DNA of 64,000 nucleotides from Segatella copri (GCF_019127135.1 NZ_JAHOEA010000012.1:1-64000), one strand, 5' to 3'; positions 44,017 to 55,518 are shown, numbered from the stretch's first letter. Notes: a model not told the origin generated them from the sequence alone. Numbers and translations: made by a program.

Positions 44017-44046
44017 CAAAGATAATACAAAAAAATGAAAAACAAA
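44017..44046 (-). promoter_or_regulatory. Promoter of the HTCS gene
   Basis: Minus-strand TTTG (44046-44043), 18 bp, TATCTTTG (44024-44017), about 27 bp before the chosen ATG, which supports the shorter start. Confidence 0.65.
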
Positions 44047-44078
44047 TAGAATAATGAGATAAAATGAAAAAAATCTAT

Positions 44079-44086
44079 TATCTTTG
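44079..44086 (+). promoter_or_regulatory. -7 element for the M18 aminopeptidase gene
   Basis: TATCTTTG, 27 bp before the ATG at 44114. No consensus -33. Confidence 0.6.
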
Positions 44087-44113
44087 CAAGATATTAATAT
44101 AAAGATATAGACT

Positions 44114-45400
44114 ATGATCAAAAGATTATTATCCTTTCTAGACGCATCGCCAGTGAATTTCCTGGCAGTAAAGAATATCTCCGAGGAATTGGAGAAGAAC
44201 GGGTTCCGCCGTATGAACCCACAGGAGCCTTTGGGCAAGATTGAAGCGGGTGAAAAGTTCTTCGTTACCAAGAACGACTCTTCCATCTACGCCTTCCAAA
44301 TCGGAAAGAAGCCTTTGGCAGATGCCGGTTTCCACATGATCTGCGCCCACTGCGACTCGCCTACCTTCCGCATCAAGCCAAATGCTGAGATGCTTTGCGA
44401 GGGCGGTATCGTAAAACTGAATACCGAGGTTTATGGTGGTCCTATCATGTCAACCTGGTTCGACCGTCCGCTCACTTTGGCAGGTAGAGTTATCGTGAAG
44501 GGCGAGAATGCGATGAATCCCCAGACGCTCCTTCTTCATGTGAAGCGCCCATTGCTGCAGATCAGCAATCTCGCTATCCACTTCAACCGTCAGGTGAATG
44601 ATGGCGTGAAGTTGAGCAAGCAGAAGGATGTGCTCCCTATCCTCGGCATCATCAATGATGAACTGGAAAAGGGCAATCTGCTGATGAACGTGATTACCAG
44701 CGAACTGAATATCCAGAAAGAGGATGTTCTTGATTTCGATCTCTACCTAGCTGATGCCACTCCAGCCTGCACCTTCGGTGTACACGATGAGTTTATCTCT
44801 TCAGGCAGACTCGATGACCTGTCTATGTGCTGGGCTGGTGTAGAGGCGATGATTGCATCTGATGCCAATGATACCACCCAGGTTCTCGCCATCTTCGATA
44901 ATGAAGAAACGGGGTCTCAGACCAAACAGGGAGCCGGAAGTCCATTCCTTTCATATATGCTCCAGCGCATCGCTCTGGCACAGAGCCATACAGAAGAGGC
45001 TTATTATCAGGCAGTAGAGCGTGCCTTCATGATTTCAGCCGATAATGCGCATGCCTGGCATCCTAACTATAGCGAAAAATTCGACCCTACGAATCATCCT
45101 AAGTTGGGCGGTGGTCCGGTCATCAAGTTCAATGCAGCCCAGAAGTATGCGAGCGATGCTGTATCAGCAGCCATCTTCGCCAACATCTGCAATGCTGCCA
45201 GTGTACCATGCCAGCGTTTCGTAAACCACAGCGATGTGGCAGGTGGCAGCACACTGGGCAATATCCTCGCCTCTTCCATCCCATTGAAGGGTGTGGATAT
45301 GGGCAATGCCATCCTCGCTATGCACAGTTGCCGCGAAACCGGTAGCGTTATCGACCACGAATATTGCGTGAAGGCTTTCACCAAGTTCTATCAGTTGTAA
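44114..45400 (+). CDS. M18-family aspartyl/general aminopeptidase
   Basis: 428 residues, no signal peptide, cytosolic. The two-metal centre is clear: MICAHCDSPTFRIKP (His and Asp, about 75-89), DNEETGSQTKQGAGS (Glu pair, about 258-272), ISADNAHAWHPNY (Asp, about 303-315) and NHSDVAGGSTLGN (His, about 375-387). M18 enzymes form large tetrahedral complexes and trim N-terminal acidic or neutral residues. It sits between the two PULs but on the opposite strand, with its own promoter and a bidirectional terminator, so it seems unrelated to glycan use. Confidence 0.93.
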   Translation: MIKRLLSFLDASPVNFLAVKNISEELEKNGFRRMNPQEPLGKIEAGEKFFVTKNDSSIYAFQIGKKPLADAGFHMICAHCDSPTFRIKPNAEMLCEGGIVKLNTEVYGGPIMSTWFDRPLTLAGRVIVKGENAMNPQTLLLHVKRPLLQISNLAIHFNRQVNDGVKLSKQKDVLPILGIINDELEKGNLLMNVITSELNIQKEDVLDFDLYLADATPACTFGVHDEFISSGRLDDLSMCWAGVEAMIASDANDTTQVLAIFDNEETGSQTKQGAGSPFLSYMLQRIALAQSHTEEAYYQAVERAFMISADNAHAWHPNYSEKFDPTNHPKLGGGPVIKFNAAQKYASDAVSAAIFANICNAASVPCQRFVNHSDVAGGSTLGNILASSIPLKGVDMGNAILAMHSCRETGSVIDHEYCVKAFTKFYQL

Positions 45401-45401
45401 T

Positions 45402-45454
45402 AAAAAACAAAGAGGGTGTGTCTGTATTTATGACACACCCTCTTTGATTTTATA
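45402..45454. terminator. Bidirectional terminator
   Basis: A perfect 15-bp stem (45408-45422 with 45432-45446), loop TGTATTTAT, with an A run on the left and ATTTTAT on the right. It serves the M18 gene (plus) and the SusR-like regulator gene (minus). Confidence 0.88.
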
Positions 45455-45456
45455 TA

Positions 45457-47175
<1,719 letters not shown>

Positions 47176-47202
47176 TTACTGCTGTATAGGACATTCAAGA
47201 GA

Positions 47203-47234
47203 CAAAGGTATAGCTTTTTGGGTACATTTCCAAA
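47203..47234 (-). promoter_or_regulatory. Promoter of the SusR-like regulator gene
   Basis: Minus-strand TTTG (47234-47231), 20 bp, TACCTTTG (47210-47203), 72 bp before the chosen ATG. Confidence 0.75.
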
Positions 47235-47296
47235 TTTTCAAGCATTTTTTTGATATTCTTTTTTATTTTTGTTGTTCTTACATCCTTGCACCTCTC

Positions 47297-47333
47297 AAAA
47301 AAAAGGCTGCCCCAAAAAGTTTGGAGCAGCCTT
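47297..47333 (-). terminator. Terminator of the PUL 2 operon
   Basis: AAGGCTGC (47303-47310) pairs with GCAGCCTT (47326-47333), with inner CCAAA/TTTGG. On the minus strand a run of eight T follows. It lies between the last PUL 2 gene and the regulator promoter. Confidence 0.85.
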
Positions 47334-47403
47334 AAACAAAGCTTTATACCTAAATTATCAAACTAAAACCTAAAATGCTTATGAATGATTATAAACCTAC
47401 AAC

Positions 47404-48759
47404 TTATTTCTTTTCTACTTTGAGAACAGCCTTGTCTACACCGGCAGTCAAGTCAACTGTAAGAACGTATGTCTCGCCATCCTTCAGTTCTACTCCATCT
47501 TTCAGATAAACATTGCCGTTGTCGTGACCGTTACCGTCACCGATGCCGAATACCTCGCTCTCAGTTGAGATGAGATGGCTGTTATCCTTACCCTTGAACT
47601 CAATACCCCAGTTTGCCTGACCGAAGAACTTGAAGTTTACGTCAGTAGCTCTGAGCTGCTTACCAACGGTGAGTGTAACCTGATATACCTTATCCTTGAT
47701 TGGAGTGAGGCAGACGTCAGAGTCAACACCTGTCCACCAGCCATGATTTACAGCGTCCCAAGTTGGCTTGTTGACACCTTCATTACCGATGATCCAGAGT
47801 GCACCAGTACCATCGCCATTCAGTGACATAGGCTCACTTCCATTCATTGTCCAGATACGGAATGACTTATGGGTGAAGTCTGCCAAAATAGTATATCTGC
47901 CGGTAATAGCCTTGAAAGTATAGCTTCCATCATCTTCTTTCTGGAACCAGTCGCTGTCATAATACCAGTCATCTGGTAGATTATTGCCGTTGATAGTAAG
48001 GTTACAGGTAGCACCTTGCTTGATATCACCCACCCAAGTCTTGCCTGCATCAGAATCGGCAAAATCGAGGACAGTAACCGGCAATACATCGGTAGGACCA
48101 GCCGTATAGTTCTTGGCATCGAAAGTGACAACTACATCGCTCATATTCCCAGAAGTGAAGTTGAAGTTGCCTGTTTCTCCCAAACTGATATCCTTACCTG
48201 TGCTGGAACCGAAGACAAACTTTCCATCCTTCGTTGCAAAATATCCCTTGAAGGTCTTCTTGCTGCTAGGAAGAACAGCCTGATAAACAAAGTCGCTTTT
48301 CTCTGTCATGTCATATTTAACACCATCAGCACTCACAAACTGCAGATTGTTGAAGTGAGGGCGCTTGATATCAAACGACAAGGTCTCTGTATTCGATTTG
48401 GTTGATACATTCTGCAGAGTAAGTTGAATATCCACCTTTCCATCAGGAACATTCTGTGCATAAGGCACTTTCAGTTTGACTGTATATTCACCAGCCTCCT
48501 TGGTACGGATGGTAGTTTCATCTACACTCTGCCCACTAAACAGGAGGTTTGCTTTCAAGGTAGAGAGAGCCACGCCTCCCTCATCCTTGCAGTTTACTTT
48601 CACCTCCACTTCATCGCCCATCCATACAGCTGTAGCAGGAGCCGTACAGCTCATCACAGGATTACCGGCAGGAGTAGGCGCACTGTAATCATCATCGCCG
48701 CAAGATGCCATCAGTGGCAGGGCGAGCAACGCCATGATATAATATTTGATATGTTTCAT
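47404..48759 (-). CDS. PUL 2 surface glycan-binding lipoprotein (DUF5125-like)
   Basis: 451 residues. The lipoprotein signal ends at ALPLMASCGDDD, with an acidic surface-export stretch. An Ig-like domain (about 30-130, MSCTAPATAVWMGDEVEVKV) is followed by domains I recall as DUF5125/DUF5016-like. The C-terminal half has repeated Trp-rich strands (DDWYYDSDWFQKEDDG, GALWIIGNEGVNKPTWD, NHGWWTGVDSD, FFGQANWGIEF) typical of SusE/SusF-type starch- or glucan-binding modules. It is the last gene of the operon. It would hold glycan at the surface for the GH30 enzyme and SusC/D. Confidence 0.75.
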   Translation of the reverse strand: MKHIKYYIMALLALPLMASCGDDDYSAPTPAGNPVMSCTAPATAVWMGDEVEVKVNCKDEGGVALSTLKANLLFSGQSVDETTIRTKEAGEYTVKLKVPYAQNVPDGKVDIQLTLQNVSTKSNTETLSFDIKRPHFNNLQFVSADGVKYDMTEKSDFVYQAVLPSSKKTFKGYFATKDGKFVFGSSTGKDISLGETGNFNFTSGNMSDVVVTFDAKNYTAGPTDVLPVTVLDFADSDAGKTWVGDIKQGATCNLTINGNNLPDDWYYDSDWFQKEDDGSYTFKAITGRYTILADFTHKSFRIWTMNGSEPMSLNGDGTGALWIIGNEGVNKPTWDAVNHGWWTGVDSDVCLTPIKDKVYQVTLTVGKQLRATDVNFKFFGQANWGIEFKGKDNSHLISTESEVFGIGDGNGHDNGNVYLKDGVELKDGETYVLTVDLTAGVDKAVLKVEKK

Positions 48760-48801
48760 AATGATCGTATCTTTAATGAATCATTTACTATAGTTTATGG
48801 A

Positions 48802-50349
48802 TTACTTATTCCACTTGCAAGAAATCACACCATTAGCAGGAACATTGCAGGTAAAATTATGAGTTCCATCACTGAGGTTGATTGACTTAGCCTCATCTCC
48901 CTCGTTGATAATGACAGCAGCATAACTACCATCAGGATTAACAAACTCAGCATGTGTAATCTTACTGTCATTAACGGTTCGGGATGTATTACCAATGCGA
49001 ACCGCACCAGGAGCAACGACACTAGACATGTGGTTGATGATGTAATAATGAGAATTGTAGCTCAACTGGTTGTAACCATTCTGATTGATATCAATAGCAC
49101 CATAGCAGGTCTGGCATCCACCATCCAGATTAGGTCCCATCTTATTGTCAAGCATCAGATTCCATACAAGCACAGCCTTGCAATTCTGGTTTACCGTAGC
49201 GAGCGCCACATTCTTCATATCCGCCATCAGTCGTTTACTCAAGTCACGTCCGTTATTCCAGGTTCCGATACTGGTTTCCGAGAATATCAGTTCCTTGTCA
49301 GGACGCTGGTTGTGGATATCAGTCAACTCGCTGTTGTTGCCGCCATAATCATGATAAGCAGCACCTACAACCAGTTCTGAGCCCTCAAAGTTATCACCGA
49401 TAGCATTGTAGAGTTTCACAGGATAATCTTCCTGATCGGCAATATTGTCATAGTTGTAGTTGTGATCGAAGACATAAATCTTGGTCTGCAGATTATTCTT
49501 CTTAAACTGTGCGGCCAACTCCTTCACGAAAGGAGCCTCTTCCTGCCAAGGCATATAGAGTGAAGCACAGTTTGCTTTGTTCAATGGCTCATTCTGAGGA
49601 CTAACAGCATAGATATTGATACCTTTCTCCTTCATCACATTAATAAACTTCACGAAGTACTTGGCATAAGCCTCGCGATAATCCGGATTGAGATGACCAT
49701 CTGTCCATGAATCCTTAGGATTCTTGGTATTAAGGTCTGTCACCTTCATCCATTTTGGACAAGTCCAAGGAGCTGCGATAATCTTCAGATTTGGGTTGAT
49801 GGCAAGAATCTCCTTCAATACCGGAATCACATAATCGTTCTCATCGCTATAGAGCGCGAAGTTGCTGATAGGGTCAGATTCGCTGCCCTTCTTGTCGCAA
49901 TAGGTATACTCAGTACTTGAAAAGTCGTTGCATCCCAAAGAGATACGGGCATAACTTACGCCATAACCCTCTGTGGTAGAGTAAATACGCTTCAAGAGAG
50001 CCAGACGCGCCTCTGGGTTCATCTGCATCAGATTATAGCAGGATGAATAAGTGATGGCATAACCGAATCCATCAATCGTCTGATACTTCTTATTTAAATC
50101 GAGTTCGATGGTGGTTGGTGCCATAGATACTCCATTATACAACTTTACCTCACCCTGTGCCAATGAATAGACTCCATCGGCTGTGGTAATGAAAGTTTTG
50201 GCTGTTCCTTGTGCCGGTACCGGATTTGGTGCCTCACTAGGAGTATCAAAGTCTACAGGATCTGAGAATGAGTTACTGCTGCTGCAAGCTGTCACAGAGA
50301 AAGCTGTTGCGCAGACCAGCATCATCAGTTTACTGCTATAGTATTTCAT
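48802..50349 (-). CDS. GH30 glucanase lipoprotein, probable endo-beta-1,6-glucanase
   Basis: 515 residues. The lipoprotein signal ends at FSVTACSSSNS. The GH30 barrel shows YQTIDGFGYAITYSSCYNL (about 88-106), YARISLGCNDFSS (about 135-147), PWTCPKWMK, the acid/base Glu in YAVSPQNEPLNKAN (about 253) and the nucleophile Glu in ELIFSETSIGTWN (about 345). A C-terminal beta-sandwich ends with TCNVPANGVISCKWNK. GH30 includes glucosylceramidases and beta-1,6-glucanases. The locus order SusC, SusD, GH30, surface protein and SusR-like regulator resembles the B. thetaiotaomicron fungal beta-1,6-glucan locus, which makes that activity the best guess. Confidence 0.85.
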   Translation of the reverse strand: MKYYSSKLMMLVCATAFSVTACSSSNSFSDPVDFDTPSEAPNPVPAQGTAKTFITTADGVYSLAQGEVKLYNGVSMAPTTIELDLNKKYQTIDGFGYAITYSSCYNLMQMNPEARLALLKRIYSTTEGYGVSYARISLGCNDFSSTEYTYCDKKGSESDPISNFALYSDENDYVIPVLKEILAINPNLKIIAAPWTCPKWMKVTDLNTKNPKDSWTDGHLNPDYREAYAKYFVKFINVMKEKGINIYAVSPQNEPLNKANCASLYMPWQEEAPFVKELAAQFKKNNLQTKIYVFDHNYNYDNIADQEDYPVKLYNAIGDNFEGSELVVGAAYHDYGGNNSELTDIHNQRPDKELIFSETSIGTWNNGRDLSKRLMADMKNVALATVNQNCKAVLVWNLMLDNKMGPNLDGGCQTCYGAIDINQNGYNQLSYNSHYYIINHMSSVVAPGAVRIGNTSRTVNDSKITHAEFVNPDGSYAAVIINEGDEAKSINLSDGTHNFTCNVPANGVISCKWNK

Positions 50350-50407
50350 ATTCGTTTCTTCTATTATTTGTTAATAACGGTTTGAGTTGAAAGCTATCCA
50401 GGTTAGC

Positions 50408-51934
50408 TTAGTAACCTGGATTCTGCTCTAGATTGGTATTCTGGTCAAGAGCGGTCTGTGGAATTGGCAACAGGTATGAATTGCTGTCAAACTGTCTTAC
50501 CTGTCTGATGCGTCCGCTGTCACGGTTGTCTATTCCGTTGAGATATTGCTCCACCTTGTTGTTGCGGCAGAGGTCGAACCAGCGTTCTCCCTCAAAGGCA
50601 AGTTCCAGACGGCGCTCATGGAGCACAGCCTCTATCATAGATTCCTTGCTGCCAGTCTTGTCGGATGTCAGTTCCTTCAGTTTGGCACGCTTGCGAATCT
50701 GGTTCACGAGTTTCGCACTCTCGGCAAGATTGCCCTTATAGGCTTCTGCCTCAGCCTTCATCAGGATAATATCAGCTAAGCGAACCCAGTAAATATTATT
50801 GTATGAAGAGCGTAACTTATACATGAACGGATAGTTGGAAGCCGGATAATAGTTGCTCCAGGTACAGGCATAATATACGATAGCCTGATTCTTACGTACC
50901 TCATCACCCTCCTTGTCAAAGTCATTGATGATGTCTCGTGAAGGAGTAATCCACTTTGCCCAGGTAAAGTAATAATCCCAGTTGTCTAACTGACGGCCGT
51001 ACATCCAGGTTTCCCAGTTTCCGCTACCGGTTGTCCAATGCACCTCCAGAATACCTTCTTTGGTATTGCGTTTCATGCAGTCTTTCGCGGTCTCATCATA
51101 GCCCCAAAGAGTTTCATAACTATCTTCCAGCTCTACACCGGTTGTATTCATCACCTTGTCGGCATAAGCGATTACCTTGTCATAATCCTGCACTTCCTTT
51201 TCGGCATAAACCTTGGCAAGCATAGCCTGAGCTACGGTCTTGGTCATCTTGGTGCGGTCGGAATTGTCATTATCCGGTGCATACTGCTCAGCATCCGTCA
51301 AGTCGGCAATAATCTGCTCATAACATTCCTTCGGCGTCTTGCGAGGTGGATAATAGGTAGGATATACCTCATTGATATTCTCGGATGTAATGGTCTTGGC
51401 GATGGTCGTGATGACAGGGAAAGAACCCCACAGACGAGCCATTCGGAACATCATCAGGGCACGGAAAATTTCGCCCTGTGCCTTATAGGAATGATATTCT
51501 GCTTCTGATATCTGACCATTCTCCTTCAATTGCTCAACACCATTGATCAGCACATTTGCCTGGGCGATATCCTCCAGATAGCGGTTCCAGTCACGGCTCA
51601 ATACCGAGTTGCTGGCATCGATAGAGTTGGTTTCATAAGGTACCACCTCGGCACCGGTAGTTCCGGCATAAGCATTGTCGCTATGTGAATCGCCTATCAG
51701 AAGATAGTCGAGATGGGTATGCTCCTGACGGTTGCGGAACAACTCATAGAGCGATTTGAGCTGTGCATCAGCAGCAGCCTTGTCCTTCAATACGGCTGTT
51801 GAGGTCTCTGTCTGACCGCCCTGTGTTATTTCTGATGGCTCTGATAATGGCTCGTAGTCGAGAGAGCAACTTGCCAAAGAGAACATTGCGATGCCACCGA
51901 GCGCCAATGTCTTGATTGTATGATATGTTTTCAT
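50408..51934 (-). CDS. SusD-like nutrient-binding lipoprotein (PUL 2)
   Basis: 508 residues. The lipoprotein signal ends at MFSLASCSLDYEPLSEPS. Classical SusD/RagB features: LSRDWNRYLEDIAQANVLINGVEQL, SEAEYHSYKAQGEIFRALMMFRMARLWGSFPVIT (about 145-178), QAMLAKVYAEKE, WVRLADIILMKAEAEAYKGN (about 370-390), EAVLHERRLELAFEGERWFDLCRN (about 420-443), and a C-terminal LLPIPQTALDQNTNLEQNPGY. It is complete and of usual length. It lies 12 bp behind the susC gene and is the lid of that pore. Confidence 0.94.
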   Translation of the reverse strand: MKTYHTIKTLALGGIAMFSLASCSLDYEPLSEPSEITQGGQTETSTAVLKDKAAADAQLKSLYELFRNRQEHTHLDYLLIGDSHSDNAYAGTTGAEVVPYETNSIDASNSVLSRDWNRYLEDIAQANVLINGVEQLKENGQISEAEYHSYKAQGEIFRALMMFRMARLWGSFPVITTIAKTITSENINEVYPTYYPPRKTPKECYEQIIADLTDAEQYAPDNDNSDRTKMTKTVAQAMLAKVYAEKEVQDYDKVIAYADKVMNTTGVELEDSYETLWGYDETAKDCMKRNTKEGILEVHWTTGSGNWETWMYGRQLDNWDYYFTWAKWITPSRDIINDFDKEGDEVRKNQAIVYYACTWSNYYPASNYPFMYKLRSSYNNIYWVRLADIILMKAEAEAYKGNLAESAKLVNQIRKRAKLKELTSDKTGSKESMIEAVLHERRLELAFEGERWFDLCRNNKVEQYLNGIDNRDSGRIRQVRQFDSNSYLLPIPQTALDQNTNLEQNPGY

Positions 51935-51946
51935 TGTTGTCGATGT

Positions 51947-54925
51947 TTAGAATTCTACTTTTACACCTAATACTACACTCTTATTGAGTGGATATGTACC
52001 CCAGTCGATGCCCTGTACACTACCACTGTTGCCATACTGGTTAACCTCCGGATCCATACCTGAATAGTCGGTCAGGGTAAGCAGGTTGGTTGCTGATACG
52101 TATGGCTGCAGACGGGTCAGGCCGAAGCGTGAAATCAGTTTGCGAGGCACATCGTAAGAGAGAGAAATATCCTTTACACGGAGATAACTGCCATCTTCTA
52201 CGAAGTAGGTTGAGTTGCGGATATCCCACTTAGCCTTTGGCACATCGGTAATCTGACCAGGAACTCTCCAGCGGGCCAGCACCTTGGTGCTTTGGTTCTT
52301 ACCATCATACATTCCTTCGGTTTCCATACGTGAAACGTTGTAGATATCGTTGCCATAGCTTCCCTGGATAAGAATACTGAGATTCAAGCCTTTATAAGAG
52401 AAGGTATTGGTCAAACCGAATGTGAAGTCTGGATTCGGATCACCGATATAAGTACGGTCACTGGCAGATACCAGACCATCACCGGTCACGTCCTTATACT
52501 TCATATCACCTGTCTCGGGATCCACACCTTCTGCTACATATCCCCAGAAACTGCCCAATGGCATACCTGGCGTATTGCGAACCACCTGTTCGTTGACGAA
52601 ATCGGTAGTCGTGGCTTCATAATATACCTGAGTCAGAGACAGGCTCTCCAACTTATTCTTGTTGAATGAGATGTTGAAATCTGTATTCCACTTCAAGGTG
52701 CCTGTCAGATTCTGTGAAGAGATGGCAAACTCCCAGCCTTTGTTGATCATCGAACCGCCATTATAGGTCAGGTTACTTGCAGCAGCACTACCTGCCGGCA
52801 AGGTGATGTTCATCAACATATCCTTGGTCTTCTTATAATAGTAATCAGCATAGAAGGTGAGGCGGTTGCCCAGTATGGTCAAGTCGAGACCGATGTTGGT
52901 CTGGGTTGTTGTTTCCCAAGTAAGCTCAGGGTTACTCAGGTTGCCCTGTGAGAAAGTAGGAGTAGAATTGGCATCATTTCCCTCGCCAAACCACTGCACA
53001 CGATTGATATTGTATCTTGCCAGATAGCTGTAATCGCCCAATCCGCTCTGGTTACCGGTCTGTCCCCAGCCTCCACGAATCTTCAAGTCGTCAATCCACT
53101 TGATATCTTTCATGAATTTCTCATTGCTTACGCGCCAGGCACCAGAGAATGATGGAAAGTAACCCCAACGGTGATGCGGTGCCAACTTGGAAGAACCATC
53201 GGCACGCATATTGGCGGTTACCATATAGGTATCATTCCAGTTGTACTGCAAACGGGCGAAAGTAGAGAGAATAGCCCAATCAGAAGCTGACGAACCGGTT
53301 CCTGTCCAGGAAATCTTATTGGCTGCATTCAAGGTTGGGAACAGATCGTTGGCATAGTTGCTACCATTGATATAGTTCTGGCTCCACTTGCTCTGTGTCC
53401 AGGAACTACCAGCCATCGCATCCAGACTGTGCTTTCCGAATGCCTTCTTATAGTTTAATACATTGTCCCATACGATAATGCTGCTGATGTTTCTACCATC
53501 ATATCCTGTACCGAATTCCTGACGGCCGATGGTAGTAGATATCGGGTCAAGGAAGTTGGTGGTTGTTCCTTGTGTACGGTCGAACGAGAGAGATGTGTTA
53601 TAAGTCAGTTCAGGTATAAAGGTGACAGTAGCCTTTCCTGTTGCCAGCAATCGGTTGTAAGCAGACTTATTATTCTGTGTACGAGCAATATTCTCTGCTG
53701 GCGAGGTAATGTTCACGCCATAGAAGTTGTTGTAGAACTGGCTAGGATTCTCCGGGTTCCATACCGGTGCATAGGTTGGCGTATTGACGATAGCGGTTAC
53801 TACGCCGCCTCGGTTAGAACCGGCACCCGAGATGATACCTGTACCCTTGTTGGTATAATCAGAATAAGTTACACTGGCATTGAGTCGCAACCACTTACGT
53901 ATATCGTTCTCTACAGATGCTCGGAAGTTGTAACGCTGATAGCTTGACTTCTTGATAACACCATTTTCGCCTGTATAGCCACCCGAGATAAAGTATCTCA
54001 GTTTATCGGTACCATTGGTGATAGAGAGCTGGTAGTCCTGTACATTACCCGTACGGAACACCTCGTCTTTCCAGTCGGTCTGGTCTTTCAAGCCTTCCGG
54101 CAGTTTCACCAGTCCTATCTCATCCATCAGTTCCTTATACTGAGCCGCATTGAGAGATTCCTGGTTGTCACGTACAGTATTAAATGCATAATGTGCATTC
54201 AGAGATACCTTGGCAACGCCAGCCTTACCCTGCTTTGTACCTATAATAATGACACCATTGGCTGCACGGGATCCATAGATTGCAGCAGAAGAGGCATCCT
54301 TCAATACCTGGATATTATCAATATCATCAGCTGCCAGGAAGTCGATATTAGTCATTGGCACACCATCTACTACATAAAGTGGATCATTACTACCATTTAA
54401 AGAGGTGGTACCACGCACACGTATGGTTGGTGAAGCACCTGGCTGACCGTTGGCTTGCGAAATCTGCAAACCGGCTGCCTTTCCCTGCATACCTGCTGCG
54501 GCAGATACGATAGGACGGGTATCAAGATCTTTGGCTGACACACTGGATACGGCAGTAGTTACATCCTTACGCTTGACAGAGCCATAACCGATAGCCACCA
54601 CTTCGTTGAGCATATTAGACTCCTCTTCGAGCATAATCTGTACGCCGTTAGAAGCTTTCACTTCCTTATTCTTATAACCTATATAAGAAATTTTGAGTCT
54701 GGCACCTGGCTGTACTTCGATGGTGAAGTGACCATCCAGGTCTGTAGCAACACCATTTTTGGTACCATTCTCCAGAACCGAAGCTCCGATAACGGGTTCA
54801 TTGGTATTGTCGATTACAGTACCCGTAATCTTCACCTTCTGTCCCCAAGCTGTCGCCGAGACCATTAGGACGAGTGCTGAGGCTGCTAGTCCTCGCAACA
54901 TCGCATTACTTTTTGATTTTCTCAT
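51947..54925 (-). CDS. SusC-like TonB-dependent outer-membrane transporter (PUL 2)
   Basis: 992 residues from MRKSKSNAMLRGLAAS; an ATG 15 bp upstream is equally open. The signal peptide ends at VSATAWGQ. A carboxypeptidase-regulatory-like domain follows (about 25-100, VKITGTVIDNTNEPVIGASVLENGTK). The plug holds LNEVVAIGYGSVKRKDVTTAVSSV, VRGTTSLNGSNDPLYVVDG and LKDASSAAIYGSRAANGVIIIGT. The barrel ends in VVLGVKVEF. It heads the PUL 2 operon, with a -7 element 74 bp upstream. Confidence 0.94.
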   Translation of the reverse strand: MRKSKSNAMLRGLAASALVLMVSATAWGQKVKITGTVIDNTNEPVIGASVLENGTKNGVATDLDGHFTIEVQPGARLKISYIGYKNKEVKASNGVQIMLEEESNMLNEVVAIGYGSVKRKDVTTAVSSVSAKDLDTRPIVSAAAGMQGKAAGLQISQANGQPGASPTIRVRGTTSLNGSNDPLYVVDGVPMTNIDFLAADDIDNIQVLKDASSAAIYGSRAANGVIIIGTKQGKAGVAKVSLNAHYAFNTVRDNQESLNAAQYKELMDEIGLVKLPEGLKDQTDWKDEVFRTGNVQDYQLSITNGTDKLRYFISGGYTGENGVIKKSSYQRYNFRASVENDIRKWLRLNASVTYSDYTNKGTGIISGAGSNRGGVVTAIVNTPTYAPVWNPENPSQFYNNFYGVNITSPAENIARTQNNKSAYNRLLATGKATVTFIPELTYNTSLSFDRTQGTTTNFLDPISTTIGRQEFGTGYDGRNISSIIVWDNVLNYKKAFGKHSLDAMAGSSWTQSKWSQNYINGSNYANDLFPTLNAANKISWTGTGSSASDWAILSTFARLQYNWNDTYMVTANMRADGSSKLAPHHRWGYFPSFSGAWRVSNEKFMKDIKWIDDLKIRGGWGQTGNQSGLGDYSYLARYNINRVQWFGEGNDANSTPTFSQGNLSNPELTWETTTQTNIGLDLTILGNRLTFYADYYYKKTKDMLMNITLPAGSAAASNLTYNGGSMINKGWEFAISSQNLTGTLKWNTDFNISFNKNKLESLSLTQVYYEATTTDFVNEQVVRNTPGMPLGSFWGYVAEGVDPETGDMKYKDVTGDGLVSASDRTYIGDPNPDFTFGLTNTFSYKGLNLSILIQGSYGNDIYNVSRMETEGMYDGKNQSTKVLARWRVPGQITDVPKAKWDIRNSTYFVEDGSYLRVKDISLSYDVPRKLISRFGLTRLQPYVSATNLLTLTDYSGMDPEVNQYGNSGSVQGIDWGTYPLNKSVVLGVKVEF

Positions 54926-54998
54926 AATAGTTATTCTCATTTATGTTTAAAATTGTTTTCTGATAGTCGGGAACCCATCCATGATTGGTTTCCGATTG

Positions 54999-55006
54999 CA
55001 AAAGTA
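54999..55006 (-). promoter_or_regulatory. -7 element of the PUL 2 operon
   Basis: TACTTTTG on the minus strand, 74 bp before the susC ATG. No -33 consensus, consistent with activator-dependent transcription. Confidence 0.55.
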
Positions 55007-55191
55007 TATAAAATGTCTGATATTTGTTGGTTGATTAAATAATTAAGTGGTGAAAATGACCACCTATTTTCACCACTACATCTGATTATCAGGACTTTAC
55101 ATTTTTCATAGTTCTAAATATAAGTGGTAGATTTATAATGGTAAAAGGTACAATTATAGAAGAAAAAAATGGTTTTATTTAAATGTATCTT

Positions 55192-55310
55192 CGCTTGAGG
55201 CATCCGCGCTTGAGGTATCCTCGCTTGAGGCGGATTGCAAATCCGCAGGAACGCCTAGCGGAATTGCGTATCTCCCTAACGCCTAGCGGAATTGCGATTC
55301 TTATTACGCC
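55192..55310. repeat. Cluster of 15-bp and 28-bp direct repeats with a palindrome
   Basis: CGCTTGAGG occurs at 55192, 55207 and 55222 (15-bp period). A perfect palindrome GCGGATT-GCA-AATCCGC spans 55230-55246. AACGCCTAGCGGAATTGCG follows at 55250 and 55278, with a degenerate third copy (ACGCCTAACGGATGCG) from 55306. It is GC-richer than the flanks. No gene is seen between 54926 and 55684. Confidence 0.8.
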
Positions 55311-55332
55311 TAACGGATGCGCTGCGAAACGG

Positions 55333-55405
55333 GAACAGCTGACTAGTGAAACTAGAACAGCAGACTAGCGAAACTTGAACAGCAGACTAGCGATAGGCAG
55401 AACAG
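55333..55405 (+). repeat. Iteron-like direct repeats, 22-bp period
   Basis: GAACAGCTGACTAGTGAAAC at 55333, then near copies at 55355 and 55377 (22-bp steps) and a fourth start GAACAG at 55400. The period matches the unrelated repeats at 24315-24368. Confidence 0.8.
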
Positions 55406-55518
55406 TGGGCTGTCTGAGCCAAACAGCGAATGAAAACCGGTTTGACAGGTTTTTAAATAACCGAAATATCACACCGGTTACGGCTGATATCAGAAAAGAA
55501 GAAGAAAAATTGATTTTA

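Noticed and set aside
43990..44286. 99-residue upstream extension of the HTCS protein
   Set aside because: It would cross the HTCS promoter and the start of the divergent M18 gene, and would hide the signal peptide at the chosen Met.
55192..55405. Possible CRISPR array
   Set aside because: Repeats are short, of three unrelated families with no unique spacers of constant length, and no cas gene is present.
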